From Jimgerdemannia flammicorona (Eukaryota; Mucoromycota; Endogonomycetes; Endogonales; Endogonaceae), in the NCBI GenBank assembly GCA_003990745.1, contig RBNI01002833.1, positions 1 to 17,372 on the forward strand: DNA of 17,372 nt, given 5' to 3'. The notes under the pieces were generated by a model. That model saw only the letters and a program-made list of their open reading frames with translations. It was not told the DNA's origin and made no database searches. Position numbers and translations under genes: made by a program. The first letter of the stretch is position 1; each line of letters begins with the position of its first letter. Positions 1 to 7,899 of this stretch are shown here, one piece after another.

Positions 1-419
1 TTTTTAATAGAATTAAGTCTTTGCAGATTTTAATTAAAGGGAATCTAAACTATACTGGTCAAACCCCTCTCTCACCCCCCTCTCTCCAAGTACTATTCTT
101 TTATTAATCTAGGCTACCAAACTGTTCAGCAGTCCTACTGTTCTAGCTATGTATGATAAATATATATACTATCTCTTACTATATAGATCAGACTTATCTA
201 CTTACTGAGACTAGATCATCATACTAATAATACAAGAGCACACTTATATATCAAATCTAGCTATACTGAGACTGAGTAAGAAATAGTCTTCTGAATTGAA
301 AATAAAAGTCTAAGAAAGGAGAAAAACCCTCAATCAATTAACAAAAAGCAGAAAAAATTCAAGATGAGTGAATATAGAACTAAAATACAAAACTCTCTCC
401 AAAGAACTAATATATAGAC
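1..419. other. AT-rich stretch with no recognisable feature
   Basis: No open reading frame of useful length and no recognisable protein motif in either direction. It is AT-rich with many TA steps, like the decayed element to its right. By position it could hold the missing RNase H, integrase or 3' LTR of element E1, but I did not find integrase motifs or the LTR core promoter (TATA plus AATAAA) seen elsewhere in the window. Confidence 0.4.
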
Positions 420-960
420 TAAGGTCTGAAAAGACTCCAATTCTACTCTCTGAGCCTGTAGGCTATAATTATATTACTATGTCAGCTCTTAGTTCTAGTT
501 GGATATAACTAAGATACTAGCCTCTATACTACTCTACCTCTAGTCAGCCAATTAGAAGGCTTTACTAAGATAGTATCTATAATACTCTAATAGCTATCAC
601 TAGTCTAGTATCTGACTGGTCTACTATAATTACTCTTCCACCTATCTGTAATAGCCATCTTCTCTCTTATCTCAATACTACCTCAAAAATAGTCACCTAT
701 ATCAAAACTATACTCATCAGGAAGCTTGCCAAAGCTCAGAAGATTCTACCACAAATACTGACAATCTATAGATAACTTATACTGATACTTAAAACTCAAG
801 ATTAGCTGACTCTCTATATAGTCTGAGAGATACTGAGATAATATATAGTTGATGATAGTAATAGAAAGAAGGCATCACACTATAATAATATATCTCAAAT
901 ATAGTCAGAAGTATCAAAAGCTATAAAAAAGTGAGAAAGTACTAATTTAATATTGTTAAA
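420..960 (-). pseudogene. unassigned, coding-like decayed stretch
   Basis: On the minus strand, about 110 codons read as plausible protein if the repeated TAG codons are taken as former tryptophans; residues such as KLPDEYSFDIGDYF and KPSNWLTRGRVV stand out. I do not recognise a family. The plus strand also has a stop-free stretch (about 68 codons near 560-770), so even the coding strand is uncertain. It lies where the downstream part of E1 pol would be expected, but shows no integrase HHCC or DDE residues. It may instead be a piece of a different transposon. Confidence 0.25.
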
Positions 961-1059
961 GAGATAATTCATTACCATTATCTTCCTTCCTCTACCCTTT
1001 AATAGATACAGCAAACTATACTGGGGTAGAGGGGATAAGGTTAGAGAAAAAGAGATTTA

Positions 1060-2300
1060 GATAATTATCTGCTGATATCTTATAACTAGTATAATAGTAG
1101 AGAAAGGAACAGTTTAGATATTTCTTAGCTATCTTACTATAGATGATCATATTATCTATATAGACCATCATTCATTTTTCTACACCTTCTCAGAAGATCT
1201 TATTTATCATTCTCTAGAGCATTGGATATTCTGAATAATATTCTTAAATAGATATAGATTCTGACTGAGATAGTGCTCTAAATGAGTTAATTCAAATCAA
1301 TTTAATTTAAAGTGGCTTATAGGTAATATAATTTCAATATATTAATATTATTGTTTTAATTTCCAAATTAGATAATAAAATATTTATATCAATAACTTGA
1401 AAAAATATCATCCAATTTGGATGATTATAGTGTTATTAGTATTATTGTAAAGTCCTTAAAGAGACCTTTCTAGTGATATCAAGAATACTGAAATCAGAAG
1501 ATGTATTATTAAGTTATTAATGAAAACAATCTTATGAAGAAATTTCCAAAATTGGCAAGTCAGATGTTTTTCTTAATAATTCAGTAATACATCATCCCAT
1601 TTTAATATTCTTAGTATTATTAGAAAGACCATACTAAGAGCTTTCAAATTATATCATGATTATCAAAATTTTATCAAGTTATTGATATAAATATTAAATT
1701 ATCTAATTTGAAAATCAAAATAATAATATTGACACTTTGAATTGATTTAAATCAACTCATTCAGAGCTATAGTCTAGAGTACTGAAGGCTGACTTTTCAC
1801 TGACTTCTTTGGTGAGGCTGATTTGATTGAATACTAAGTATAAATCTAAGGTAGTATAGTATTGTACTTTATCTTCTAGTGTTATTAGGATGTCACTGAT
1901 GAGGGGCAGTGGTTGATAATTCTTTTTAGTAACTTTGTTGAGTTTTCTATAGTCTGTACAGAGTCTTGGGGCAAATTCTCCTGACTTGCTTCCTTTCTTT
2001 GAGACTAGTATAATTGGTATAAAACTAAGAACTAATGACTTTTTTGATAATACTAGCTTCTTTCATCTACTTGATTTTTTCTCTGAGACATTCATAATAT
2101 ACTGGTGGAATTAGTCTTGCCCTTTGATAGATTGGCTCAGTATCTCCTATATCTATATCATAATAGTAGTGTGGTGTCTTTTATTTAATATTCTTAAAAT
2201 CAGTAGTAAGGATCTCTCTAAATTTATACAGTAGCTTCTTGAGTTACTTTTTAAATAGAAATTCATTTCTAAAAGTATAGCTATGTAAGCTTATTTGTAA
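1060..2300 (-). pseudogene. Ty3/gypsy reverse transcriptase, decayed (element E1)
   Basis: Minus-strand translation gives the ordered landmarks of a gypsy RT: a TPHYYYDIDIGDTEP segment near 2185, then LVSKKGSKSG and the RLCTDYRKLNKVT block (about 1925-2015), then NYQPLPLISDIL, a TLDL block and an AFST block ending near 1785. After the MITE insertion the domain resumes with RMINKIF, MMVYIDN (the catalytic YxDD reads YIDN) and a SYKISADN segment resembling the usual LGyvISadG. About 25 residues seem missing after the catalytic box. Several in-frame stops and the D-to-N change make it inactive. The family call rests on the order and spacing of these motifs. RNase H and integrase were not found downstream. 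Confidence 0.85.
1270..1772. mobile_element. foldback MITE-like element 1, inserted in RT
   Basis: The left arm (about 1275-1510) is repeated in reverse complement in the right arm (about 1530-1767), so the element is an almost complete imperfect palindrome centred near 1520. The termini read GCTCTAAATGAGTT on the left and, reverse-complemented, GCTCTGAATGAGTT on the right. Inner blocks also pair, for example TTTATATCAATAACTTGA in both arms. It interrupts the RT reading between the AFST and YIDN blocks. The exact ends and a target duplication are not clear; the outer edges are set by analogy with the second copy. No ORF is present. It is AT-rich with diverged arms, suggesting an older insertion than the second copy. 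Confidence 0.8.
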
Positions 2301-2354
2301 TTTCCTTCTTTTTGTGGTCTAATTTGGTAATATTAGTACTGTTAAAAACTTCTT

Positions 2355-3195
2355 TTCCTATAGATCCAAATCCTCTCCTATCTCTTCTATTTTCTAGCTT
2401 CTTGACTTTCCAAATCTTGAATTACAGTACCTGAAAGATCAGTATTTATATGAGTCAGTCTTTCTTTATGACTATAAATATAATTGAAAAGTTATAGTTT
2501 CTACCATTGAGTAAGATTTCCCTAATATAATCAGAATTAATAACTCCTCCTTTAATCAAAATTTCACTCTTTGCTAGACTGCTGCTTGTCTCAAATATTC
2601 CATATAATTCTTGAAAATAGTTATCACTAGTGCTCCCAATGAATCAAATCAAATCAAATTTGGCCCAAACTCGATTCAATTCAATTGAATCAAGGGTCCA
2701 ATTCAATTCAATTTGAATCAAATCAAAGGTCCAATTCAATTCAAAGTTCGATTTGAACCTGAATTTTCAAAATGTAATAACTGGACAGAAACTCATCTAA
2801 ATTTAACGTATTTTAGCTTGTTAGATTCACCGTATTAATGTGATTCTAACAAGCTAAAGTATGTTAGATTTGGATGAGTTTACGCTGAGTTATTGCATTT
2901 TGAAAATTAGGGTTCAAATCAGACCCTCAATTCGATTCAACTTTTGATTTGATTCGAATTAATTCGAATTGAAAAATCCCCAATTCGATTCGACTCGTTT
3001 AACCCTCAATTCGATTCGATTCGAATTGATTCAACTCATTTTGGAGTACTAGTTATCACTAGGCCAGTTATAAGTAGGATTATTGTCTGATGTTTAAGAA
3101 CTATTTTCTCAATTATTACAATATCTATTTCAGCTACATTTTCTGACTTATATTATGGCAGAACTACATTAGGGTGAATTCTTTAAATATTTATC
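2355..3195 (-). pseudogene. dUTPase-like domain of E1 pol, interrupted by a MITE
   Basis: dUTPases hydrolyse dUTP to dUMP and keep uracil out of new DNA. On the minus strand the five family motifs appear in order across three frames: an HPNVVLP lead-in with AEIDI (3120-3134, motif 1, usually AGYDL); an ITGLVIT strand; YGIF followed by SSSLA (about 2571-2604, motif 2, usually RSSLA); GGVINSDYI (2524-2550, motif 3, usually GGVIDxDYRG); KERLTHI (about 2449-2469, motif 4, GDRIAQLI); and RRGFGSIG (about 2357-2379, motif 5, RGxGGFGSTG). The domain lies between a CPH...CxxC segment and the RT. It is broken by stops, frameshifts and the foldback element at 2627-3052, between motifs 1 and 2. The D-to-N change in motif 3 fits G-to-A decay. 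A chance match of five ordered motifs is unlikely. Confidence 0.78.
2627..3052. mobile_element. foldback MITE-like element 2, inserted in dUTPase
   Basis: Both ends carry CTAGTGCTCC-type termini (right end CTAGTACTCC in reverse complement) and the arms pair almost to the centre. The inner stem 2812-2830 pairs with 2840-2858 with about one mismatch around a 9-nt loop (2831-2839). TTATCA flanks both sides (2621-2626 and 3053-3058), inside a perfect 13-bp direct repeat (2618-2630 and 3050-3062), so the target duplication is 6 bp or somewhat longer depending on where the terminal repeat starts. The arms are rich in GATTCGAATT-like words and keep many CpG sites, unlike the surrounding E1. It therefore probably arrived after E1 had decayed. 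Non-coding; a transposase would have to act in trans. Confidence 0.88.
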
Positions 3196-3224
3196 TTAAT
3201 CTTCTTCATCATCATTATTCTCTA

Positions 3225-3425
3225 GAAAAGCTCATGATTCATCTACTTAGTCTTCTATTTCTTATCAATTCTGTCTTCTTTTCTTCTTCTTATAATGAAT
3301 CTTATGGATCTTAGCAATATATTGATAGCACTCATCTATATGCTTTATATGGTATATTTGAACTTTATGAGGACATACTCCTTATGAGATATATCCTTCA
3401 GCAATCTTTTTTTTCAGTCTTCTTT
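3225..3425 (-). pseudogene. CPH...CxxC linker segment of E1 polyprotein
   Basis: The minus strand reads GVCPH (Cys codon 3373-3375), then 14 residues to ECYQY (Cys codon 3328-3330), where the second cysteine of CxxC has become tyrosine (3319-3321). A basic stretch (HYKKKKRRQ) and an acidic tract (ENNDDEED) follow. E2 has the equivalent CPH, 12-residue spacer and intact CYQC at 9089-9139, also upstream of its pol enzymes, so this is probably a conserved metal-binding linker. I do not recognise it as a named domain. Confidence 0.5.
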
Positions 3426-3534
3426 TCTGATCTATCTGATCTTCTTCTTCTGAGTAGTTACCATATAGACTTCTTCTTATTTGCCATCTTCTTTCTCTAT
3501 CTCTGAGAGTACTTCTTTATTAATATTAATGGGA

Positions 3535-3885
3535 ATTCATATCTTTTATTCTTGGTAGATAATCTGAATTTTTTGGAAATTTATATTAATTATAGCCTTG
3601 GCTTTGTGAAGCCACTAGTTGCTGATAAGGATAATATAGTTAGTGGTATTTATAATAATCATATCCACTAGAATAGTTGCTCCTCTAAACATGATAGAGA
3701 TATTTCAAATTTTCTTTAGAGGGGTGAATCTTGTATTATCTGCTATAATGAATATTAATTTTGTAGCTTTTTCAATTTTCCAACCAAGACAGTTTATAGC
3801 TTTCTTACTAAAGAGGTATTCTTTTTTTTTTATATTAATGATAGCTTTAAAGATCCTATCCTCAATCTGATAGATAATATATGCA
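3535..3885 (-). pseudogene. retropepsin-like protease of E1, catalytic motif lost
   Basis: Minus-strand reading shows SKKAINCLGWKIEKATKL, then ADNTRFTPL, a GATILVDM strand, TTNYIILISN (usually YDIILGxxWL) and a WLHKAKAIIN segment, the order expected of an LTR-retrotransposon aspartic protease that would cleave the polyprotein. The position of the catalytic DTGA reads N-I-K-K (Asn codon 3834-3836), consistent with G-to-A changes, so the enzyme is dead. It lies between gag and the CPH...CxxC linker, as in E2. In-frame TAG codons occur where tryptophan is plausible. Confidence 0.6.
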
Positions 3886-4339
3886 GAGGTCTTATAGTTG
3901 TCTTCTTTACTTTATTCACCAAAATTCTTCTATATATTGTTGGCTTCAACTATCTTCCACTCTTAATTCTTGACTATTTCTGAGAGTCTCAACCTTATTT
4001 ACTATCTTGAGATAGAGATTTCTGTCAACTCTCTAAAGGTTATATTGATGTTTTACTAGAGAGATCCTTGAAGATATAATACTAAAAAGAATTTCACTTT
4101 TGTAGCTTCTTCTCCTTTTCTTTTTCAATATTATAAGTACTATCTTAGATAATATCTTTAACTACTTATTTGAGTTCTATATCTCAATTCATTTTTTCAG
4201 CTGTGATTTCAATTTCTGTAGATACTTCTGTCTGTTCTTCTAGAGACTGTTCTATTATATTCTTTTTAGATCTTCCTGGTAGCCTCTTGTAGGGTTTCTG
4301 GCAGACTTTCTTTTTGGAAATGAGGACTAGATAAGCTTC

Positions 4340-5235
4340 TTATTCTTTCTCTTTCTCTGAATCTCTAATCTCTTCAAAGGTAATGGTATTGGTCTGTTTA
4401 TAGTTACTGATAGTATTGTTTGGCTGGGTCTTATACTTAGTCTCACTCATATATTTATAGGAGTAGTGGCCTTCTTCTGTATAAGTATAATAGATTTCTT
4501 TCTTCTTATCTATAGTAGTGGTAAACTTCTCTACTGAGCAATAATCTCTTCTTTTGATTTTCTTTACTATATCTTCCAGATGAGTAGTTATTTCAGCAAA
4601 CTTCTTTACAAGTTTCTCCATATCATCACTATTCCTTTTACTACTATGTAATCTTAAATTGAGGTGTGTTTCAATTAATTATAGTTATAGGAATTACACT
4701 GGTCCCCTTGGGTACCTTAATTCTAACTTCTATAACTCTCTTTATTGTATGGTCTTAGAGTATCTGGCTATCTAATATTGCTGAGCATAAGTCACCTTCT
4801 GTGCTAAGTTCAGAACTATTAGTACTAATCAGATTGCCATAGCTATCTCTGTTTGAATTCCTTTCATAAAGATTGCTTCAGCTACTTTATTTCAATAATA
4901 TTAGCATAATTGATCAATGATAGATTTAGGTGTAGAAGATATTTGGGGCTTCATTTATTCCTTAATAGATATTATTGAATTAGTTCTTCAGGACCTGCTT
5001 TATTTCATCTATATAGTAGGTAGCTTGCAACCAGGCCTTCTATATTATCAATATTAAAGCATTATTATTTCCAGTATGATTCATAGCTATAAATACAGTT
5101 CTTACTAATCCTTGGAGACTAAATAGTATTAGAACTACTTATTATTGAGCTGATAGAGTCCTTATAGTAGTATATTGTTTAAAATCATCAAGGAAGGTAA
5201 TGACTAATTCATCAGAGATATATTATAGAATACTA
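4340..5235 (-). pseudogene. gag of E1 with destroyed zinc knuckle
   Basis: Gag forms the particle and binds the element RNA. The minus-strand reading begins near ISDELVITFLDDF and continues through KAWLQATYYIDEIKQVL, a GINEAPNIF segment and AEAIFMKGIQTEIAMAI, a pattern usual for retrotransposon gag, with scattered TAA/TAG stops. The last 93 codons (4340-4621) are open and contain a zinc-knuckle frame CX2CX4HX4C. All three cysteines read tyrosine (codons within 4451-4492) while GH is kept. TGT/TGC to TAT/TAC is a G-to-A change, equal to C-to-T in CA context on the other strand, the preferred RIP context. A basic KRLPGRSKK-type stretch follows downstream. Confidence 0.65.
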
Positions 5236-5299
5236 GTAATCTTATATCTATCTTGTCTATATGTTTTGATTTTATTTGAGTATGTATTTAGGTAGTAGT

Positions 5300-5640
5300 A
5301 GTTGTTTATTATTTAGCTTAAAAGTGAGAGATTTATTTTAAATTACTAGTTAATGAGTACTAAGTTATAAATAGCAGATATATACTAGCAAAAGTGTGAC
5401 AGATTTCTTTATCTTGAATACTTGATCTGATTTGACTCCTCAGAGTCCTCAGGTGGGGTGGGTGAGTTTGAAGTATATTTATCTGCAGACTTACTAGTTT
5501 CTTATCTCATTGCTAGAACTATTTCAATTTGAGATTTATTTACTCTATATACTAGAGATATTTATATAAGTATAAAAGCTATATAATAACTGTGTAACTT
5601 AGTAGAGTGGGGAGTAGAGAAGAAGAGCAAAGTATTGTTT
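5300..5640 (-). promoter_or_regulatory. LTR core promoter of E1
   Basis: On the minus strand TATATAAATA (5559-5568) is followed 18 bp later by AATAAA (5535-5540) within a block similar to the E2 LTR core (TATAAA, ATATCTC, AGAGT, AATAAA, CTCA in the same order). It lies 5' of the decayed gag, so it is most likely the 5' LTR of E1. The LTR ends and primer-binding site could not be placed, probably because of decay. Confidence 0.55.
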
Positions 5641-6011
5641 ATTATTCTAGATAGTACATATTTATATATTGCATAATATAACTTAAAGATAATATAGTTA
5701 TATATATATAAGCCACATTATTGAAATATTAAAATAATAGGAATTTCAATACTCTTACTCAATGAGATAATATGCAATATAAGCAAAAATACAATATATT
5801 GTAAGAATATAGTATAACTAAGTAATAACTACAAAATGACCGTGAATGTACTAAAAGAATACTATCTATCTAAGCTTAAAACATAAGAAACTATAGTGAA
5901 AATAAAGGATATAGATAGATCTCAATAGTAGAAAATCTCAAATATAGAAGAAGAAAGAATAATGCAATATAATACTTAAAGAGAGAGATATATAAAGAGA
6001 TATATGGTATT
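5641..6011. other. AT-rich intergenic region with imperfect inverted repeats
   Basis: No gene. An imperfect inverted repeat pairs ATATTGCATAATAT (about 5657-5670) with ATAATATGCAATAT (about 5765-5778), and inside it ATTGAAAT pairs with ATTTCAAT (about 5723-5755). The stretch should contain the remaining U3 of the E1 LTR and, by position, the 3' LTR of the copia element to its right, but I could not set boundaries. Confidence 0.35.
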
Positions 6012-6030
6012 ATTTTTCTGCTTCCTTTTT
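6012..6030 (-). other. candidate polypurine tract of copia element
   Basis: On the minus strand this is an almost pure purine run (AAAAAGGAAGCAGAAAAAT) about 20 bp after the copia pol stop codon at 6050-6052. This is where a plus-strand primer tract before a 3' LTR is expected. No clear TG start of an LTR follows, so the call is tentative. Confidence 0.35.
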
Positions 6031-6049
6031 GTTATAAAATATCTTATAA

Positions 6050-6111
6050 TTATTCATTATCTATTACTGGTATATGTATATAGTTTACTATAAGACTTAT
6101 TTCTTTAGTAT
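6050..6111 (-). pseudogene. Ty1/copia pol C-terminus, part beyond E2
   Basis: If E2 and one GTAT duplicate are removed, the minus-strand frame of the RNase H fragment at 13390-13584 continues here without a break as TKEISLIVNYIHIPVIDNE and ends at TAA (6050-6052). This gives a normal copia C-terminus of about 20 residues after the ADSLTK box. The continuity across a 7.3 kb insertion supports the E2 boundaries. Confidence 0.7.
6108..6111. repeat. E2 target-site duplication, left copy (GTAT)
   Basis: GTAT directly abuts the left LTR start at 6112 and is repeated at 13390-13393 after the right LTR end. An extra A before it (AGTAT) also matches the last LTR base on the right, so the duplication is 4 or 5 bp, within the usual range for Ty3/gypsy integrases. 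Confidence 0.8.
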
Positions 6112-7344
6112 TGTAATGTGTCTGGCTCAATGGAGGCAAATTACAAGGTTGGGGGTTGATGTAGTTAGGCTTGAGCCCCCAGTTACTTTGTCAAAAAGTA
6201 ACAAAATGTTCTAAGATTTCTGAGGACCTTGGTGTTTAGTGGTATAATAGTCAAAAGCTGGATATCTGCAAGCAGTTTCCTTATTGGGACTGTTCTCTGG
6301 GTGTAGTGGTGATTTGTATAAATGAGTTTCCTTCTTGGGTCAACTGGGAATACAACAATTTTGTGTAGTGAGGCAATTTCCAAAAGTATGCAATTTCTGG
6401 GTGTGGCAATCTTGTGTAGCATGATGTTCTTTGTAGAGCACGGGTTCCTTATGTATGATGATCTGGCAATTTGGCGGTTTCCTTATGCAATGCAGTATAA
6501 TAATCTTGGTGGATAACTCGATTTGGCATGGATTTTCCAAAAGCAGCGGTTTGGGAATAGAAGATGGTGTGGGTTCTTCTTACTGGGGATTGTACTGTGG
6601 CAGATTCTTCTCATGCTCACTGGGAATAATGAATAACTCAGATGTCATGGATAACTTGGGCTCTCTGGGAATATTACTTGGGTGGCATAGATTCTTCTAA
6701 ATCAGCAGCTTCAACTGGGAATACTATGGTATGGATTCTTCCTAAATTGGTGGCTTCAACTGGGAAACAGTGGTGAAGTTCTTTCTTAAACTTGGGTGGC
6801 AAATCTTCAGGCTTATCTGGCAAGCAAACCAAAACATAGTGGACTTCTCTTGAAAATGGACTTGTTCTTTGTATCAGAAAGTGGACTGAAGTGGGAAAGG
6901 GGCAAAGCTCACAATCTCCTAGTAGTGGCTGTAGAGCAGGCATTTCTCCTAAGTGTTGCAATCCAATTCCTTAGGATCAAGTGGCCTTTGGCAGGCATAT
7001 CTCTTGAAGTGTAGTAGGCAGACTTGTCTTTTGCTTTGTATTTCGGAACTGAGGTTTATTCACTCTTGTCTCTGGGGTATTTTATACATTGTGGTTGCTA
7101 TCTTGGTTGCTATCTGGTTAACTATAGAATGCTATTTATGGGGTGACATTCACAGTTAGGGTGACAGGCACTGTCAGAGTGACAGCCACTGTAAGAGTGA
7201 TGGCCACTGTCAGGGTTTTTCCTTTCTTTAGCTATCTGGATTATTTATACATTTTCTGCAGTAATGGTTGCTGGTTACTATGCTATGCTAATGTTCACAT
7301 CACCTGGTTGGGTTTCGAATTGCTACATTTTGTAGTTTGTCACA
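6112..7344 (-). repeat. E2 3' LTR
   Basis: Matches 12140-13389 along its whole length. The internal edge is fixed because identity with the other LTR stops after GTTTGTCACA at 7344, where the ORF3 stop codon begins. On the minus strand it holds TATAAAAT (7079-7086) with AATAAA 18 bp downstream (7055-7060), a second upstream TATA-like site near 7230, and three 18-bp repeat units (7155-7208). ORFs within it are not supported as genes. Confidence 0.9.
7155..7208. repeat. 18-bp tandem repeats in E2 3' LTR, three units
   Basis: Units at 7155-7172, 7173-7190 and 7191-7208, with partial units on both sides. The consensus contains the dyad CTGTCA-N3-TGACAG. The partner LTR has four units, so the array gained or lost a unit after integration. 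Placed upstream of the LTR TATA box, it looks like a set of sites for a dimeric DNA-binding protein. Confidence 0.8.
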
Positions 7345-7890
7345 TCAGCTCCTACTAAAGGATAGTCTGTCCCAGACTGTTCTTCAGTCATCATTCCAGT
7401 AAGCATAAGTTGCTTCTGCATCTATGTCTGTTCCATCATCTTCATTGTCTGTACCAGAGTCACTCCATTCTAGCTCTGGATCTTCTTCTTATTCTTTGGG
7501 AAACAGGATGTCTACTTGTTGAAGAATACTCTGAAAGGCAGTCTCATTCATTTGATAAATATCATTAAGATAGAAGTGAGACTGCACCAGGGCTCCAATA
7601 TTTCGATTGTACAGGGTATAGATTCACTTGGCAGTTCTTGCTTCTCTCAGAGTAATTTCGGCTGGGCTCCTTATATAAGGTTGTTCTGTCAATAGCTGTC
7701 CAATGTTGTAGAAGGCTTGTAGGTGGTGGATCTGAAGTAACCTCTGGGCAATGGCAAGGTTCTCTTGATGCTTCTGGATCAATTGTATGGGGGTTCCTTC
7801 AAGTTGGCAAAACTGGGGTAGGGGAATTGGCAGGGCTTGGAAAGAGCTGAGGATGAGGGTCTGGAGGCATTGATCTATTCTCTGAGTCAT
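7345..7890 (-). pseudogene. ORF3 of E2, accessory protein of unknown function
   Basis: A single minus-strand frame of 182 codons runs from ATG (7888-7890) to TGA (7345-7347), which directly abuts the LTR. It is broken by a TGA (7624-7626) and two further stops. It lies after integrase, the position of env in env-bearing retroelements, but I see no signal peptide or membrane segment. The N-terminal part is rich in Gln, Leu and His. The middle has PAEITLREARTAK-x-IYTLY, which resembles TPIDIRKTRTAKKIHQIF of the ORF at 16233-17084. The C-terminal third is acidic (EEDPELEW, DNEDDGTDID). A TATA-like TATATAA (minus strand, 7961-7967) lies about 75 bp upstream of the ATG, so separate transcription is possible. 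No known family recognised. Confidence 0.6.
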
Positions 7891-7899
7891 GGTTTGTAT

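Noticed and set aside
3643..3870. 75-codon plus-strand hydrophobic ORF
   Set aside because: Opposite strand of the decayed E1 protease; hydrophobicity comes from AT richness.
6183..6540. ORFs in both strands of the E2 LTRs (also 12219-12663) that look alike in the two copies
   Set aside because: Similarity follows from LTR identity; no codon-like conservation, no start context, and the E3 LTR does not keep the frame.
7143..7358. Plus-strand ORF with repeated VRVTATV-type residues (also 13169-13408)
   Set aside because: It is the translation of the 18-bp U3 repeats; 18 is a multiple of three, so the frame stays open by arithmetic.
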